DNA of 64,000 bases, taken from NCBI RefSeq assembly GCF_003086295.3, contig NC_092054.1:32518393-32582392 (forward strand), written 5' to 3'. This document shows, one piece after another, positions 32,790 through 44,905 of the stretch (its first letter is position 1; the number at the start of each line of letters is the position of its first letter). The notes beneath the pieces are model-generated. The model did no database searches. It was not told the DNA's origin and saw nothing but the letters and a program-made list of their open reading frames with translations. This DNA is from Arachis hypogaea. Lineage: Eukaryota > Streptophyta > Magnoliopsida > Fabales > Fabaceae. A program made the translations under genes and the position numbers.

Positions 32790-34302
32790 CAGTTTTGAGC
32801 ATTCTTGCTCAAAATTGCTTTCAAGATAATGTTTGACTCTCTGTCTATTAACAATGAACTTTTTGTCAGAATCAATATCCTGAAGCTCTACATATCCATA
32901 TGGTGACATGCCTGTAATCATATGGTCCTCTTCACCGGGATTTTAGTTTTCCAGGGAATAGCCTGAGCCTAGAGTTAAACAGCAGAACCTTTTGTCCTGG
33001 CTCAAAGACTCTGGATGACAGGTTCTTATCATGCCATCTCTTTGCTTTCTCCTTGTAAATTTTGGCATTTTCAAAAGCATTGAGTCTGAATTCCTCTAGC
33101 TCATTCAGCTGGAGCAACCTTTTCTCTCCAGCTAACTTGGCATCAAGGTTTAGGAATCTGGTTGCCTAGTAGGCTCTATGCTCCAGTTCCACAGGCAGGT
33201 GACAGGCCTTCCCATATTCAAGCTGGTATGGAGAGGTCCCTATAGGAGTCTTGAATGATGTTCTGTATGCCCATAGAGCATCATCCAAGCTCTTCGCCCA
33301 ATCCTTTCTACGGACAATTACAGTCCGTTCCAGGATTCTTTTTAGTTCTCTATTAGAGACTTCAGCTTGTCCATTGGTCTGTGGATGATATGGAGTTGCC
33401 ACCTTGTGGCTAATTCCATATCGAACCATGGCAGTATAAAGCTGTTTATTGCAGAAATGAGTGTCTCCATCACTGATCAGTGCTCTAGGGATACCAAATC
33501 TGCTAAAGATATGTTTTTGGAGGAACTTCAGTACTGTCTTAGTATCGTTAGTGGGTTTTGCAATTGCCTCCACCCATTTAGATACATAGTCCACTGCCAC
33601 CAGAATGTAAGTGTTTGAGTATGATGGTGGGAAAGGACCCATGAAGTCACTATCCCATACATCAAATAACTCAATCTCTAGGATCCCTTGTTGAGGCATG
33701 GCGTAACCATGAGGCAGATTATCAGCTCGCTGGCAACTGTCACAGTTATGTACAAACTCTCGGGAGTCTCTATAGATTGTAGGCCAATAGAAGCCACATT
33801 GGAGGACTTTGGTGGTTGTTCACTCACCTCCGAAATGTCCTCCATATTGTGATCCATGGCAATGCCATAGGATCTTCTGCGCCTTTTCTCTAGGCACGCA
33901 CCTACGGATTAGTCCGTCTGCGCATCTCTTGAAGAGATATGGTTCATCCCACAAGTAGTACTTTGCATCAGAAAGTAGTTTTTTCTTTTGCTGCCTGCTG
34001 AACTCCTTGGGAATGAACCTTGCAGCTTTATAGTTTGCGATGTCTGCAAACCATGCCACCTCCTGAATGGCAAAGAGTTGCTCATCCGGAAAGGTTTCAG
34101 AGATCTCAGTGAGGGATAGAGACATCCCTTCTACTGGTTCTACCCGGGACAGGTGATCTGCTACTTGATTCTCTGTCCCTTTTCTGTCTCTTATTTCTAT
34201 ATCAAACTCTTGCAGAAGCAACACCCATCTTATGAGCCTGGGTTTTGAATCCTGCTTTGTAAGTAGATATTTGAGAGCAGCATGGTCAGTGTACACAATC
34301 AC
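32790..34302 (-). pseudogene. E5 pol remnant: RNase H end and integrase, with three nonsense codons
   Basis: A single minus-strand frame. It starts inside RNase H ([14 protein letters not shown]) and continues with [21 protein letters not shown], the zinc-binding region ([13 protein letters not shown]), then stop TGA at 33820-33822. The integrase core (33699-33166) shows [18 protein letters not shown] and [10 protein letters not shown], so the D, D and E residues are present. TAG at 33166-33168 and TGA at 32932-32934 follow; both replace Trp codons by comparison with the usual family text. The C-terminal part (SPYGYVELQDIDSDKKFIVN region, about 32910-32790) remains readable. Integrase inserts the DNA copy into the genome. 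This is the portion that E3 has lost. Confidence 0.88.
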
Positions 34303-34540
34303 TTCATTAGAAATTGGACAGGTAAGGAAATTTCTCCTTGAATTACATGCTTACTTAAAAACGAATAAACCTCATTCCAAGAAATAATATCTTCAATTGG
34401 TATTTTTTCACGAAAAGCAAACATGAGATAATAAATCCAGTCTTTCACTAAGATTTCGAATAGCTGTCCCGAATGGACGAAACCAAGAAATAACTCCTCA
34501 CGTGCGAAATTATAGAGGGTCCTCTTTAAGATCAAACAAT
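34303..34540 (-). other. Possible plastid ycf2-derived segment (nuclear plastid DNA)
   Basis: The minus-strand translation contains [18 protein letters not shown] and [10 protein letters not shown], which closely resemble a stretch of chloroplast Ycf2 as I remember it. A weaker match follows after a gap. It is not retroelement text and has sharp borders with E5 and the MULE. I infer an old plastid insertion. It could also be captured sequence of the neighbouring MULE. Confidence 0.4.
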
Positions 34541-37500
34541 TCCATCGAATTAAGTATAGTCCCTGACTTTCGTATTTTAATACAATTTAGTCCTTTCAGT
34601 TAGGTGTAAAATGCACGATTGGTCCCTTGTGCTATTCGGATCTAACTAAACTAAGAGTGCATATCAACAACCAACATCATGTATACAAAATTCATAGGAC
34701 ATATATAACATACAAATTTTACAACCATTATTCCCATCCAAACCACTTACATCCAGAGAATCAAATATTGTTAAAAGCACATGAAAGTTAACATTACCTT
34801 CTGCATATCAGAAATAAAGCACCATCCGTTAGTTTTGTAGTCTCCAAGATCAGCATGAAGCAGCTCCAGGAACCATCTCCAAGTGTCTGTATTCTCTATT
34901 TCAACTATAGCCCATGCAATTACGTAAATGTGATGATTGGCATCTTGTGCCACAGCATTTAAGATTTGACCTCCAAATTGTGTCTTCAGAAATGCCCTAT
35001 CAAGCCCAATCAAGGGGCGACAACCTGCCTTGAATCCCATTTTGCAACCATGCAAACAAACATACATCTTATCAAATATGACGTCTCCATTTGGTTGAGG
35101 TTTGACACATATCTGTATCGTAGATCTAGGATTCGTCTTCAGTAAAGTTTCAGCATAGTCCCTTAGTTTCGCATATTGTGCCTTCTCATCCCCGTATACT
35201 ACATTCCTTGCATCTTTCAGTGCCCTTGCAATGGAATTTCTATTCAGAATAAGGTCACACTTTGTCCTGAAGTACACAGCAGCCTCGCATTGCTTGAAAT
35301 TGGGGTATTTCCTTACCTTTTTCACTAATTTACTAGCAACCCAAGCCCTATTAGTAGCCCTGTTGGTGTTCTCCCTCGCACAAGTATGGTTGTCGTTGAA
35401 AGTCTTGATTTGCCAACATGAGTCATCACAGTCCCTTGAGGCATACACAACCCAGGCACACTCTTTCACCTTACACACAGCCCTGCATCTAATATTGTCA
35501 TTTTTTTAACTTAATTTTCCTCCCCTCTTGGATAGTATACTCTCTTATAGCTTCTCTGAACTCATACTTGGTGTTGAATTTCATACCTACTTGTAGATGT
35601 AGCTCACTGAATCTTGTCCCATTTTTAAATATTGGAAATCCGTCTGACTCCTCATCAGATTGTAGCTCATCTTCAGAATTAGGAGGAGTCTTCATCTCCT
35701 CTGAGTGCTAAGAATTAGCACCATCAGATTCTGCACCTGGGTCAAGTGCTTCATACACATCAACAATCCCTGGAGTTCCCATAAACCCCAAGTCCACCTC
35801 TCCATCTGACACATCTTCAACCAATGCATCATCTGGTTGCATTATGTTCTCTCTTGTCTTAGCAGCAGCATATGTAGCTCTCTTGATGTCCTTTACTTTC
35901 TTATTTCTTGGTTTGGACATACTTGCATTATCTTCACTGCTAGAGCTATCTTCTTGTATTGGCTTAAAGGAACTATCCTCTGAACTATCATCATCACTGA
36001 AATCATCATTTATAGTTAAGTCAACATGAAGAGCTCCCTTGCCCTTATTAGCAGACCTTCTATATGTTCTAACAGCCTGAGATCTTGTAATTCTCCTAGG
36101 TAAAAACTGAGGTTTGGACTTCATTTTTGCTTTGTCTTTATCTTTGGCTGTGGAGCATGCCTTGGTAGTCTCTCTCAGCTTGGTTTTCAGGCTTGGGTTG
36201 GGCTTCTGATTGGGCTTTTTAGTCAATTTGGGCCTGAAGTTGGATGTTGAGTTGGGCTTTGACTTAGGCTTAGGCTTTAGATTAGAATTGGATTTCAGAT
36301 TGGGTTTCTCATGAGCCTTAGCAGGCATTGGATTTGGGATTGTGTTATCATCAATGGGGTTTGGAATAGTGACAGGGTTGGTTTCAGGGGGGTTGGAATA
36401 GGATTATTTATGGGGATTGGGTTTGCATTTGGGATAGGATTCGGTTCTGTAGTTGGGTTCGAGGTGTTACCATCAGCTTCGGGACCCTCACTTGTGTTCT
36501 TCTTGCTCACCAAGTCTCCCTCACAAGTATCATCAACCCATACTACAACCTCCTTCCCTGCAATCACCTCTGGTGTGGACACCCCATGCTCAAAGTACAC
36601 ATCAACAACTCCATCATTATTCTGTGCAGCAAAACACATCTCTCTTAATTCACCATCAGATGTAAGAGCCCTCAGTCCACAATCTAAGCTCCTCCCAGGA
36701 GGCAGCCACCAACACTGAAGTATGTTGTCATACCCAAGCTCCTTGTAATAGTTCCTTACGAAGAACACATCCAACGTGTCCTCATCTAAATCTCCTAAGC
36801 AAGTTCTGTTATCTGGTGAGTACACTAGTATTCTATCATCATTTTTTTTAAATATTCCCCCATGATGGAACATGATATCCATCAAAGTCTCCATCTGCAT
36901 TATGCAGAAAACCAAATTGAGGAACCAAACAATCAGATTCACACATGCAAAAATAAACATTGACATTCAACCACTTATAAAACACCAGAAACACCCATCA
37001 ACCAACCCAACTAAGATTGCATTCAAAACAGAGCATGGAAAAAATTTCACCACTACACACAAAAACCCTAATAGATAATCAAAAACTTTTAACTTTCATC
37101 AACCAAAATCAAATTTTCAACAAACACAGACATTGATGCTATTCTTTTTGTTGAAAAGCATTATTTTTTTCGAGTTCAAACGTACCTTCGTGTGATCGCG
37201 ATGAACTGCTTCTCCTTCCTTCACCAACAACAACCACACAACACTATCACAGTGGCAGCGAACTCCATGGAGCCAAACGTTTTCAACCTTCAAACCCTAT
37301 ACAATGGCCAGCACTCAGGATTTCATGGTGCATTGTTTTGGTTTTCAGAAGATGAAGAGGAAGATGAAGTGATCATAGAACTTGGGTTATTTGGGTTTTG
37401 TTTCTAAATATACATGAAACGACGCCGTTTCATCCGTCCACATTTTTAGCGCCAAGATTGCACTCCAGCGTGGCACCCAGCGTGGCTTCTCAGTGCCAGG

Positions 37501-37655
37501 TCACTGCCGGCGGCAGTTAATTTGCCCGGAGATGTGGCTAGGGATGACCTTGGTGCAATTTTAATAAAGTCAGGGACATAAATGGTGCAATTGGTAAGTC
37601 AGGGACTAAATTGGTGCAAACCGTGAATCTCAGGGACCACTTTGGGGTTTAACTC
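34541..37655 (-). mobile_element. Truncated Mutator-like element (MULE)
   Basis: Minus-strand transposase remains, flanked by weakly inverted ends: TAGTCCCTGACTTTCG and CAATTTAGTCC near 34553-34590, and on the right (minus strand) GGTCCCTGAGATTCACGG, CCAATTTAGTCCCTGACTT within 37655-37570. Repeated GTCCCTGACTT occurs in both ends. The right end touches copia E7 at about 37655. No clear 9 bp TSD. Region 36967-37570 is the non-coding 5' end, with a GAAACGACGCCGTTTC motif at 37416-37431. Confidence 0.6.
34771..36966 (-). pseudogene. MULE transposase remnant (PB1-like N-terminus, MuDR DNA-binding domain, half of the catalytic domain)
   Basis: Blocks from the N-terminus: METLMDIMFHHGGIF with the following 70 residues (PB1-like domain typical of plant MULE transposases; what precedes it looks like intron ending TGCAG), a low-complexity Asn/Pro and Lys/Pro linker, an acidic region, the MuDR-type region FSELHLQVGMKFNTKYEFREAI, CKVKECAWVVYAS and IKTFNDNHTC, then the MULE catalytic start PLIGLDRAFLKTQFGGQ, NAVAQDANHHIYVIAWAIV and WRWFLELLHADLG. 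The frame changes near 36310, stops at 35708-35710 and changes again near 35490. It ends at a possible splice donor (AAG|GTAATG near 34797) with the rest of the catalytic domain and the SWIM zinc finger missing. Non-functional. Confidence 0.78.
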
Positions 37656-40600
37656 CTTTAAAGATATTCGCCGAAATGGATATCATATTAAGACTATGAA
37701 TGAGGGAAGTCATGAGTACTTATGTATAACAACTCATGATTCAAATAAAAAGTTTATATTAGAAAAGTTGCCCACACTTTCATCTGGGTTATATTATGCC
37801 AAAATTAGTGCAATTGAATCACATGCCACTATAAACCAGAAGCTTACTAACCCAAATGAATTCATAACTTGGCACGACCGATTGGGTCATCCGGGAACAA
37901 CCATGATGCGGAGAATTATTGAAAACTCCCAAGGACATTCACTAAAGAACCAGAAGATTCTTAAATCTAGTGAACTTTGTTGTGCTGCATGTTTTCAAGG
38001 GAAGTTAATTTTAAGGCCATCACCAGTAAAGATTGGATTTGAGTCCCCTGAATTCCTAGAAAGGATTCAAGGTGATATATGTGGACCTATTCATCCACCA
38101 TGTGGATCTTTTAGATATTTTATGGTCCTGATAGACGCATCTTCGAGATGGTCACATGTGTGCTTACTGTCTTCTCGCAACCTGCCGTTTGCGAGATTAC
38201 TGGCTCAAATTATTCGATTAAAAGTACAATTTCCAAAAAATCCAATCAAAGTAATTCGTCTTGATAATGCTGGTGAATTTACTTCCCAAGCTTTTGAAGC
38301 TTATTGTATGGCTAATGGAATAAGTGTTGAACATCCGTAACTCATGTTCACACACAAAATGGGTTAGCAAAATCACTTATTAAGCGCCTCCAATTAATTG
38401 CTAGACCCTTACTTATGAGAATAAATCTTCCAACCTCGGTTTGGAGGCATGCTATTTTACATGCCGCAGCACTTATTCGTTTGAGGCCAACGAGTTACCA
38501 TCAGTTCTCTCCTATGCAATTAGCTTTTGGCCAGCAGCCAAATGTTTCCCATTTAAGAATATTTGGGTGTGCGATATATGTTCCCAATGTACCACCTTCT
38601 CGCACCAAAATGGGACCCCAAAGAAAATTAGGGATATGTGTTGGATATGATTCTCCCTCTATAGTGAGGTATCTTGAGATACAAAATAGAGATGTATTTA
38701 AATCCAGATTTGCGGATTGTTATTTTGATGAATCAAAATTTCCAACATTAGGGGGAGAGAATAAGCTTCTTGAAAAGGAACTTAATTGGAATTCATCATC
38801 GTTGATGCATTTAGATCCTCGATCAGGGCAATGTGAACTAGAAGTTCAAAAGATTATACATCTGCAAAGAATAGCAAATGAATTGCCTGATGCATTTTCA
38901 AATACAAAGAGGATAACCAAATCTTATATACCAGCGGAAAATTCTCCAATTCAAATTGATGTCCCAGTTGGACAAATTGCCACCGAAGCAAATACACGCC
39001 AGAAGCGTGGCAGGCCTGTCAGTTCCAAAGACAAAAATCCTCGATAGAAAAAAGAGGTAAATACTATTCCTGTTGAAAAAGACATAGTAAAGACACCTGC
39101 GGTTATCCAAAATTCTGATATGGTTTTAACGCAAGAAGACGTTCAGGTACCTGAAAATTGTGAAAATAACGAGATCTCAATAAATTATGTCTTTACAGGA
39201 GAGAAATGGGACCGAAATAAGACAATTGTCGATGAAATATTTGCATAAAATATGGCATTAAATATCATGCATGAAAGTAAGGATCTTGAGGCAAGATCAG
39301 TCGAAGAATGTCAACAAAGGAATGATTAGCCAAAATGGAAAGAAGCCATGAAGGCTGAGTTAGACTCACTTGCAAAACGTGATGTCTTTGGACCTGTAGT
39401 CCGTACACCAGAAGATGTAAAATCTGTTGGATACCGATGGGTATTTGTGAGAAAACGAAATGAAAAAAATGAAGTTGTACGCTACAAAGCTCGACTTGTA
39501 GCACAAGGTTTTTCACAGAGACCCGGTATAGATTATGAAGAAACGTATTCCCCTGTAGTGGATGCGATAACATTGCGTTATTTGGTCAGTTTATCTGCAT
39601 ATCATAAACTGCATATGCATTTAATGGATGAGGTAACAGCCTATTTATACGGCTCATTAGATCGGGATATCTATATGAAAGTCCCTGAAGGACTAAAAAT
39701 ATCTAAACCATCCAATGAATATTCGCACGGGTTATACTCAGTCAAATTGTAAAGATCTTTATATGGTCTAAAGCAATCTGAACAAATGTGGTATAATCGT
39801 CTTACTGAGTATCTGGCCAAAAATGGATTCAAGAATGATGATATCTGTCCATGTGTTTTCATAAAGAAATCTGCATCTGGATTTATTATAATTGTTGTGT
39901 ACGTTAATGATTTAAATATCATTGGGACTCATGAAGAGATTCCAACAATTATAAAAACTCTAAAAGAAGAGTTTGAGATGAAAGATCTTAGAAGGACTAA
40001 ATTTTGTCTCGGCCTGCAGATCGAGCATATAAAGAATGGAATCTTTATTCATCAAACAACATACACAGAGAAGATCTTGAAAAGATTTTATATGGATAAG
40101 TCACATCCTTTGAGTACGCCAATGATCGTAAGATCTTTGGATGTGGAAAAGGATCAATTCCGTCCTAAAGAAGAAAATGAAGATATCATTGGTCCTGAAG
40201 TACCATATCTCAGTGCCATTGGAGCGCTAATGTATCTTGCTAATAATACAAGACCCGATATATCATTTGCTATGAATTTACTAGCAAGATATAGTTCCTC
40301 TTCAACCAGAAGACATTGGAATGGAATCAAACAAATCTTTCGATATCTTCATGGAACGGTTGATATGGGATTGTTTTATCCCTATGGATCCAAGTCACAA
40401 CTAGTTGGCTATACAGATGCTGGATACTTGTCTGATCCACACAAAGGGAGATCTCAAACAGGATATCTATTTACATATGGTGGAACAACTATGTCATGGA
40501 GGTCCACGAAACAGACGATTGCTGCAACATCCTCTAATCATGCCGAAATACTTGCGATTCATGAAGCAAGTCACGAGTGTTTTTGGCTCAGGAGTTTGAT

Positions 40601-40901
40601 CCAATATATCCTGTCATCATGTGGACTGATTGATCATAAGATAGCTCCAACTGTCCTGTTTGAAGATAATACAGCATACATTGCTCAACTTAAAGGCGGA
40701 TACATCAAAGGCGATAAAACAAAGCATATTTCTCCCAAATTCTTCTTCACTCATGATCTTCAAAATCAAGGGACAATTGATGTCCAACAGATCCGCTCAA
40801 ATGACAATCTGGCAGATTTATTCACAAAGTCACTCCCAAAATCCTCCTTTGAGAGATTGGTACAAGAGATTGGGATGCGCCGATTTCGAGACATTAAATG
40901 A
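37656..40901 (+). pseudogene. E7 copia pol remnant: integrase, reverse transcriptase, RNase H
   Basis: Pre-integrase zinc site (WHDRLGHPG, CCAACFQGKL), integrase core (GDICGPI, VIRLDNAGEF), then a one-base deletion near 38338 that shifts the frame. From 38415 one frame carries the rest, with stops at 39045-39047, 39246-39248, 39327-39329 and 39750-39752. The reverse transcriptase catalytic motif reads YVND instead of YVDD (about 39901-39912), so one catalytic Asp is lost. RNase H region: SWRSTKQTIAATSS, FEDNTAYIAQLKGG, KHISPKFFFTHDL. The frame closes normally at 40899-40901. Protease and gag are absent. Confidence 0.88.
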
Positions 40902-41119
40902 TGTCGACAAGAGGGGGAGACTGTACTCTTTTTTCCTTGGTCAGATTTTTTCTCATTGGGTTTTTCTTGACAAAGTTTTTAATGAGGTAGTCTCCAAGGA
41001 TATTGTACTCTTTTTCCTTCACTAAAGTTTTTTCCCATTGAATTTTTCTTTAGTAAGATTTTAACGAGACAATAATCCTAAATGGGCATCCAAAGGGGAG
41101 TGTTGTGATTAGGGCTGTC

Positions 41120-41290
41120 CATGGATCGGATCGGATCGGATATGGCCGAAAATTCGATCCGATCCGCACAGTTCCTATCAGATCGGATCGGATACAATAT
41201 CCGCGTTTTTGAGTGTCGGATCCGATCCGCACATTTACGGATCGGATCGGATTGGATTGCGGATATATCCGCATGATTAAGCTCATTTTT
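41120..41290. repeat. hAT left subterminal repeats (CGGATC)
   Basis: At least ten CGGATC or GATCCG hexamers in both orientations, typical of hAT subterminal transposase-binding arrays. Right counterpart at 45147-45320. Confidence 0.85.
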
Positions 41291-42056
41291 TTATTATTTT
41301 TTTAAGTAAAAAATTCAATAAAAAATGTTGCTTTCACACTTTTAAATCTATTTGTTCCTAAAATAATTTTAATCAATTTTTTTCTAAATAACAAAAATAA
41401 AATAATACAATACATAAATAACAAGTTTAACAACTACTAACTAAAACATACAAACTAACAAATAAGTAAATATAATAACAAACATTCCAACAAACACTTC
41501 CAATAAGTAAAAACAACAAGCACTAAAATACTAAAAGCCTCATTTAAAATAAAACAGCAACATTATAACACACTAAAATCTAAACAATCTGCAAATGCTT
41601 ATCAACCATCAGCAGAAATAAAACAACTTGATCCAAGATTATAACACACTAAAATCTAAGATTGTTGAAAGAACATTGAGAATGAAGTTTCTTGCTACTT
41701 AAAAATAAAACAACTTGATCCATCCTTTCTTAAATCAGCAGGCAGCAGACATCAGCAGCAATCATGAATCGTGTATTCCTATTAAAATAATACATATTGA
41801 AAAATTAGTGAAACATGTTAGAATAAATTGAACAAAAAAACAGTCTAAGTTATTATACACTAATACAAGTACTTAGTTATAAACTTATAATACCTAAGAT
41901 GGTTCAAGAGGATGTAATTGACTTTGAACTTCAGGATCTCCAGCACTAGTAACTCCAGAAAATTCTATTCAATTAAACAACCAAATATGTCGAAGCCAAT
42001 GGGATAAAATAAAGAATAAAGAATAAATAATGACGAAAAATAAATGAACCAATTCA

Positions 42057-44250
42057 TTATATACCTGAATCAACCGCAGCATCTCCTTCATCAAGCTCAA
42101 CCAAAATCTTAGCAGGTTTTAACCAATTTTGAGTACAAATTAAAGCCTCTACAGTGGTGGGACTCAAAGCACTACGATAAGGGTCAAGGACACGACCTCC
42201 GGTGCTAAAAACTGACTCAGACGTCACAGTAGAAACAGGGATGGCTAATATATCTCTAGCCATGCAAGACAGAATTCGATGCCTCAAAGTCTTTCCTCTC
42301 CACCATCTCAATATATCAAATTCACTAAAATCTTCTGCCACTTCATCTTCCAAATACCTATCCATCTCATTCTTCTTGAGCTCACTTAACTTTATCCTTT
42401 GTGTTTGTTTCCACTTGCTCATAGGGTCTTCAATCATAATGCTATCAATGTCACTCGTGTCTAAACTCGGATTTGGTGTAGTATTGGAAGAAAAGCTAGT
42501 ATCTTGAGTATCTTGAGGGGGGCGAGGATTCCATATGGTATATTGCTCAAACAATTTAGTAATAATATCCTTTAATTTTTTGAAGATCCTTGAAGACTTT
42601 TCACCTTCACCATACATCTCAGACAAAGTGAACTGAATATATTCCAACTTATAATGGGGATCAAGGAACACAGCAACAAGCACTAGATAATTTAAAGATG
42701 GTTTATTGGCTTTGTCACTTGAAGTGAAAGAAGAAGAAGAAGAGTAACGGTGATCAGAATCATCCTAATACTTATCAAACTTAGCTTTCATAGCTGATGC
42801 CATCTCACGCAACACCAAATCATCACTTACAATCCATTTATTTAAAGTGCATAATATCTTACACAATACATGGAAAAAAGTATTTGAAGTTACATTCAAA
42901 GAACTAGAGAATGAAAGAGTTGCATGATAGAAAATTTGCAAAAACCGCATGAAAATACGAGCTCTACTCCAATCTTCATCACTAGGAGCCCCCCTCATCA
43001 TCAACATATCTCTCAAAATGAGCATCTTCTCTCGCAAGACGAGCAAATGCCTTTTCGAACTTTTTAGCCACTTCCAACATCATATAAGTAGAATTCCACC
43101 TAGTTGGCACATCAAGAATAATCATTTGACGACTAGTAATGTTTGCCTCAAGTGCGCACCTCCTAAAGGTTGCTAATCTAGATGGAGAGGACTTCACAAA
43201 CTTACAAGAAGTTCTTATCCTAGCAATAGAAGAGTTTAAATCTTTTAAACCATCACAAACAATTAAGTTCAAAATATGGGCAGCACATCTCAGATGGACA
43301 AATTCCCCACCCAACATAGTACAACCATTCCATTCTCGCATAATTTTAACCAAAGTATTCACAGCAACAAAGTTGGACTAGCATTATCTACAGTTACAGT
43401 ACAAAGCTTCCGAATACCCCAATCTTTTAGGCACTTCTCTAACGCTTTTCCTATGGTAACACAGTATGATCAGCAATCAAGTTAAAAGACAATATTTTCT
43501 TATTCAACGTCCATCCATCATCAATGTAATGAGCAGTTACACACATATAGTTCATGTTTCGAACAGATATCTAAGTGTCAGTGGTTAGAGAAATCATCTG
43601 ATGGTTCAACTCCAAGAGGGATTTAAGTTTGGTCTTTTCCTCTATATACAATTGCATACAATCTCTAGCAACTGTCTGACGACTCGGGATTTTAAATTGA
43701 GGTTGCATCTCACCACAAAAGTCTCTAAATCCAGTATTTTCTACAAACTTAAATGGGAGTTCATCAATTATTATCATCTTACAAAGTGAAAGCCTACACC
43801 GCTCCTGGTTAAAGTCTACTGCCTTCAATGTTGGTGGCTCATCTAAATTAGAATTTGTGAACACAAGGGTTTTTTGTTTTTTATCAACATGATTATTTGG
43901 GTTCTTCGCACAAGTTCCAATGTATTTTTTTTTAGATTAGAGGTGCCATCCCTACGACTATGACATTGTAACCATTTCAAGCAATGTTTATATTGAGCTT
44001 TAGTTTCTTCCGTATTTTTTTTAAAGTGATCCCAAACAATAGAAGGGAGCCTGTTAGCCTTTCGTTTACCTGGCTGGCCTGTCTGTGTCTCTGTTCCAGC
44101 AGTAGGAGCATCACTTGAGGCTAGATTAGTCACTGATTCCCCTCTCCTTGCTGACTCAGAAGGTGTCGATGCAGCAACATTTGGTGGAGTAGGAATGCTC
44201 CCTACTTTAGATCCACTTGTATTGTTTGTAACTGCTTGCTTATCAGCCAT
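42057..44250 (-). pseudogene. hAT transposase (BED finger to hATC dimerisation domain), multiply disrupted
   Basis: Start ATG at 44250 (MADKQAV). Blocks in order: Ser/Thr-rich N-terminus, a BED-type finger (SIVWDHFKKN, CLKWLQCHSRRDGTSNLKK) that lacks a normal first Cys (AQYKHC) and a final His, KMIIIDELPFKFVENTGFR, LRCAAHILNLIVCDGLKDL, IILDVPTRWNSTYMMLE, DEDWSRARIFMRFLQIFYHATLSFS, VAVFLDPHYKLEYI and the C-terminal dimerisation block (FDILRWWRGKT, ILSCMARDILAIPVSTVTSESVFS, LICTQNWLKP). It is spread over frames with shifts near 43850, 43380 and 43040 and a TAA at 42765-42767. The transposase would cut and paste the element. As it stands it cannot work, so the element needs help from another copy. 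Confidence 0.9.
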
Positions 44251-44753
44251 TTCAAGCAACACAATCCTACAAGAAACATCTCACATAATTACATAAATCA
44301 TACAAACATAGAATAGAACACCAGCATCTCACATAATTCATATAAACAATAACATGAGCAGAATTCTTTAAAAAACACAATAACAGTAAGGGTAATTACA
44401 ACAGGTTACTATTATGTATTGAAAATAAGTCAAAAAATTGAGTTCAAATACAGAACAGAGAAATAGAGCATTTCAATTCAGCAGGTTACTCATGAAAATT
44501 ACCTGAAGTCCTGAACACGGTGAAGAGATTAGGGCCTAGGGGTGAGAGATTGGGGGTTTTTCCACCAGAGAATCTAAGCAGCTGCTGCTAGTGTTGCTCT
44601 GGTTCTTGAGCATCAAGGTTTTCCACCAGAGCTCGCCGTCTTCGATGTTATCCAGATCCAGATCCAAGATTCAACGCCATAACAGCCTGCTCAAGGATCT
44701 GAACATCGTCGTCAACGTTGACGAGAAAACCGACCAGCGCAGGCAGGAACGGC

Positions 44754-44905
44754 GGGGGTGAACGGCGGGGTGAATGGCAGAATAGGTGAGAGTCTGAGAG
44801 ATTGGGGGTCAGGGGGTGAACGGCGGGGTGAACGGTGGGGTGAACGGCAGAATAGGTGAGAGTCTGAGAGATTGGGTGTCAGGGGGTGAACGGCGGGGTG
44901 AGCGG
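44754..44905. repeat. G-rich tandem repeat inside hAT
   Basis: Units of about 58-70 bp with GGGGTGAACGGCGGGGTGAA and AATAGGTGAGAGTCTGAGAG, two full copies and one partial. Confidence 0.75.

Larger units (their letters stand above)
27983..34302 (-). mobile_element. E5: Ty3/gypsy (Athila-like) element, minus strand, 5'-truncated
   Basis: On the minus strand: the RNase H end, integrase, a stem-loop, a palindrome cluster, a third ORF, a 3' non-coding part and the 3' LTR (29557 down to 27983). The LTR belongs to the E3 family (TGATGAGCAGATA start, CACCA end, same palindrome). Sequence 5' of RNase H (reverse transcriptase, protease, gag, 5' LTR) is missing; the break is at about 34303, next to the ycf2-like segment. 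It inserted into the E6 gag. Confidence 0.9.

Noticed and set aside
37192..37407. 71-codon plus-strand ORF
   Set aside because: Antisense to the 5' end of the MULE; no domain and no supporting context.
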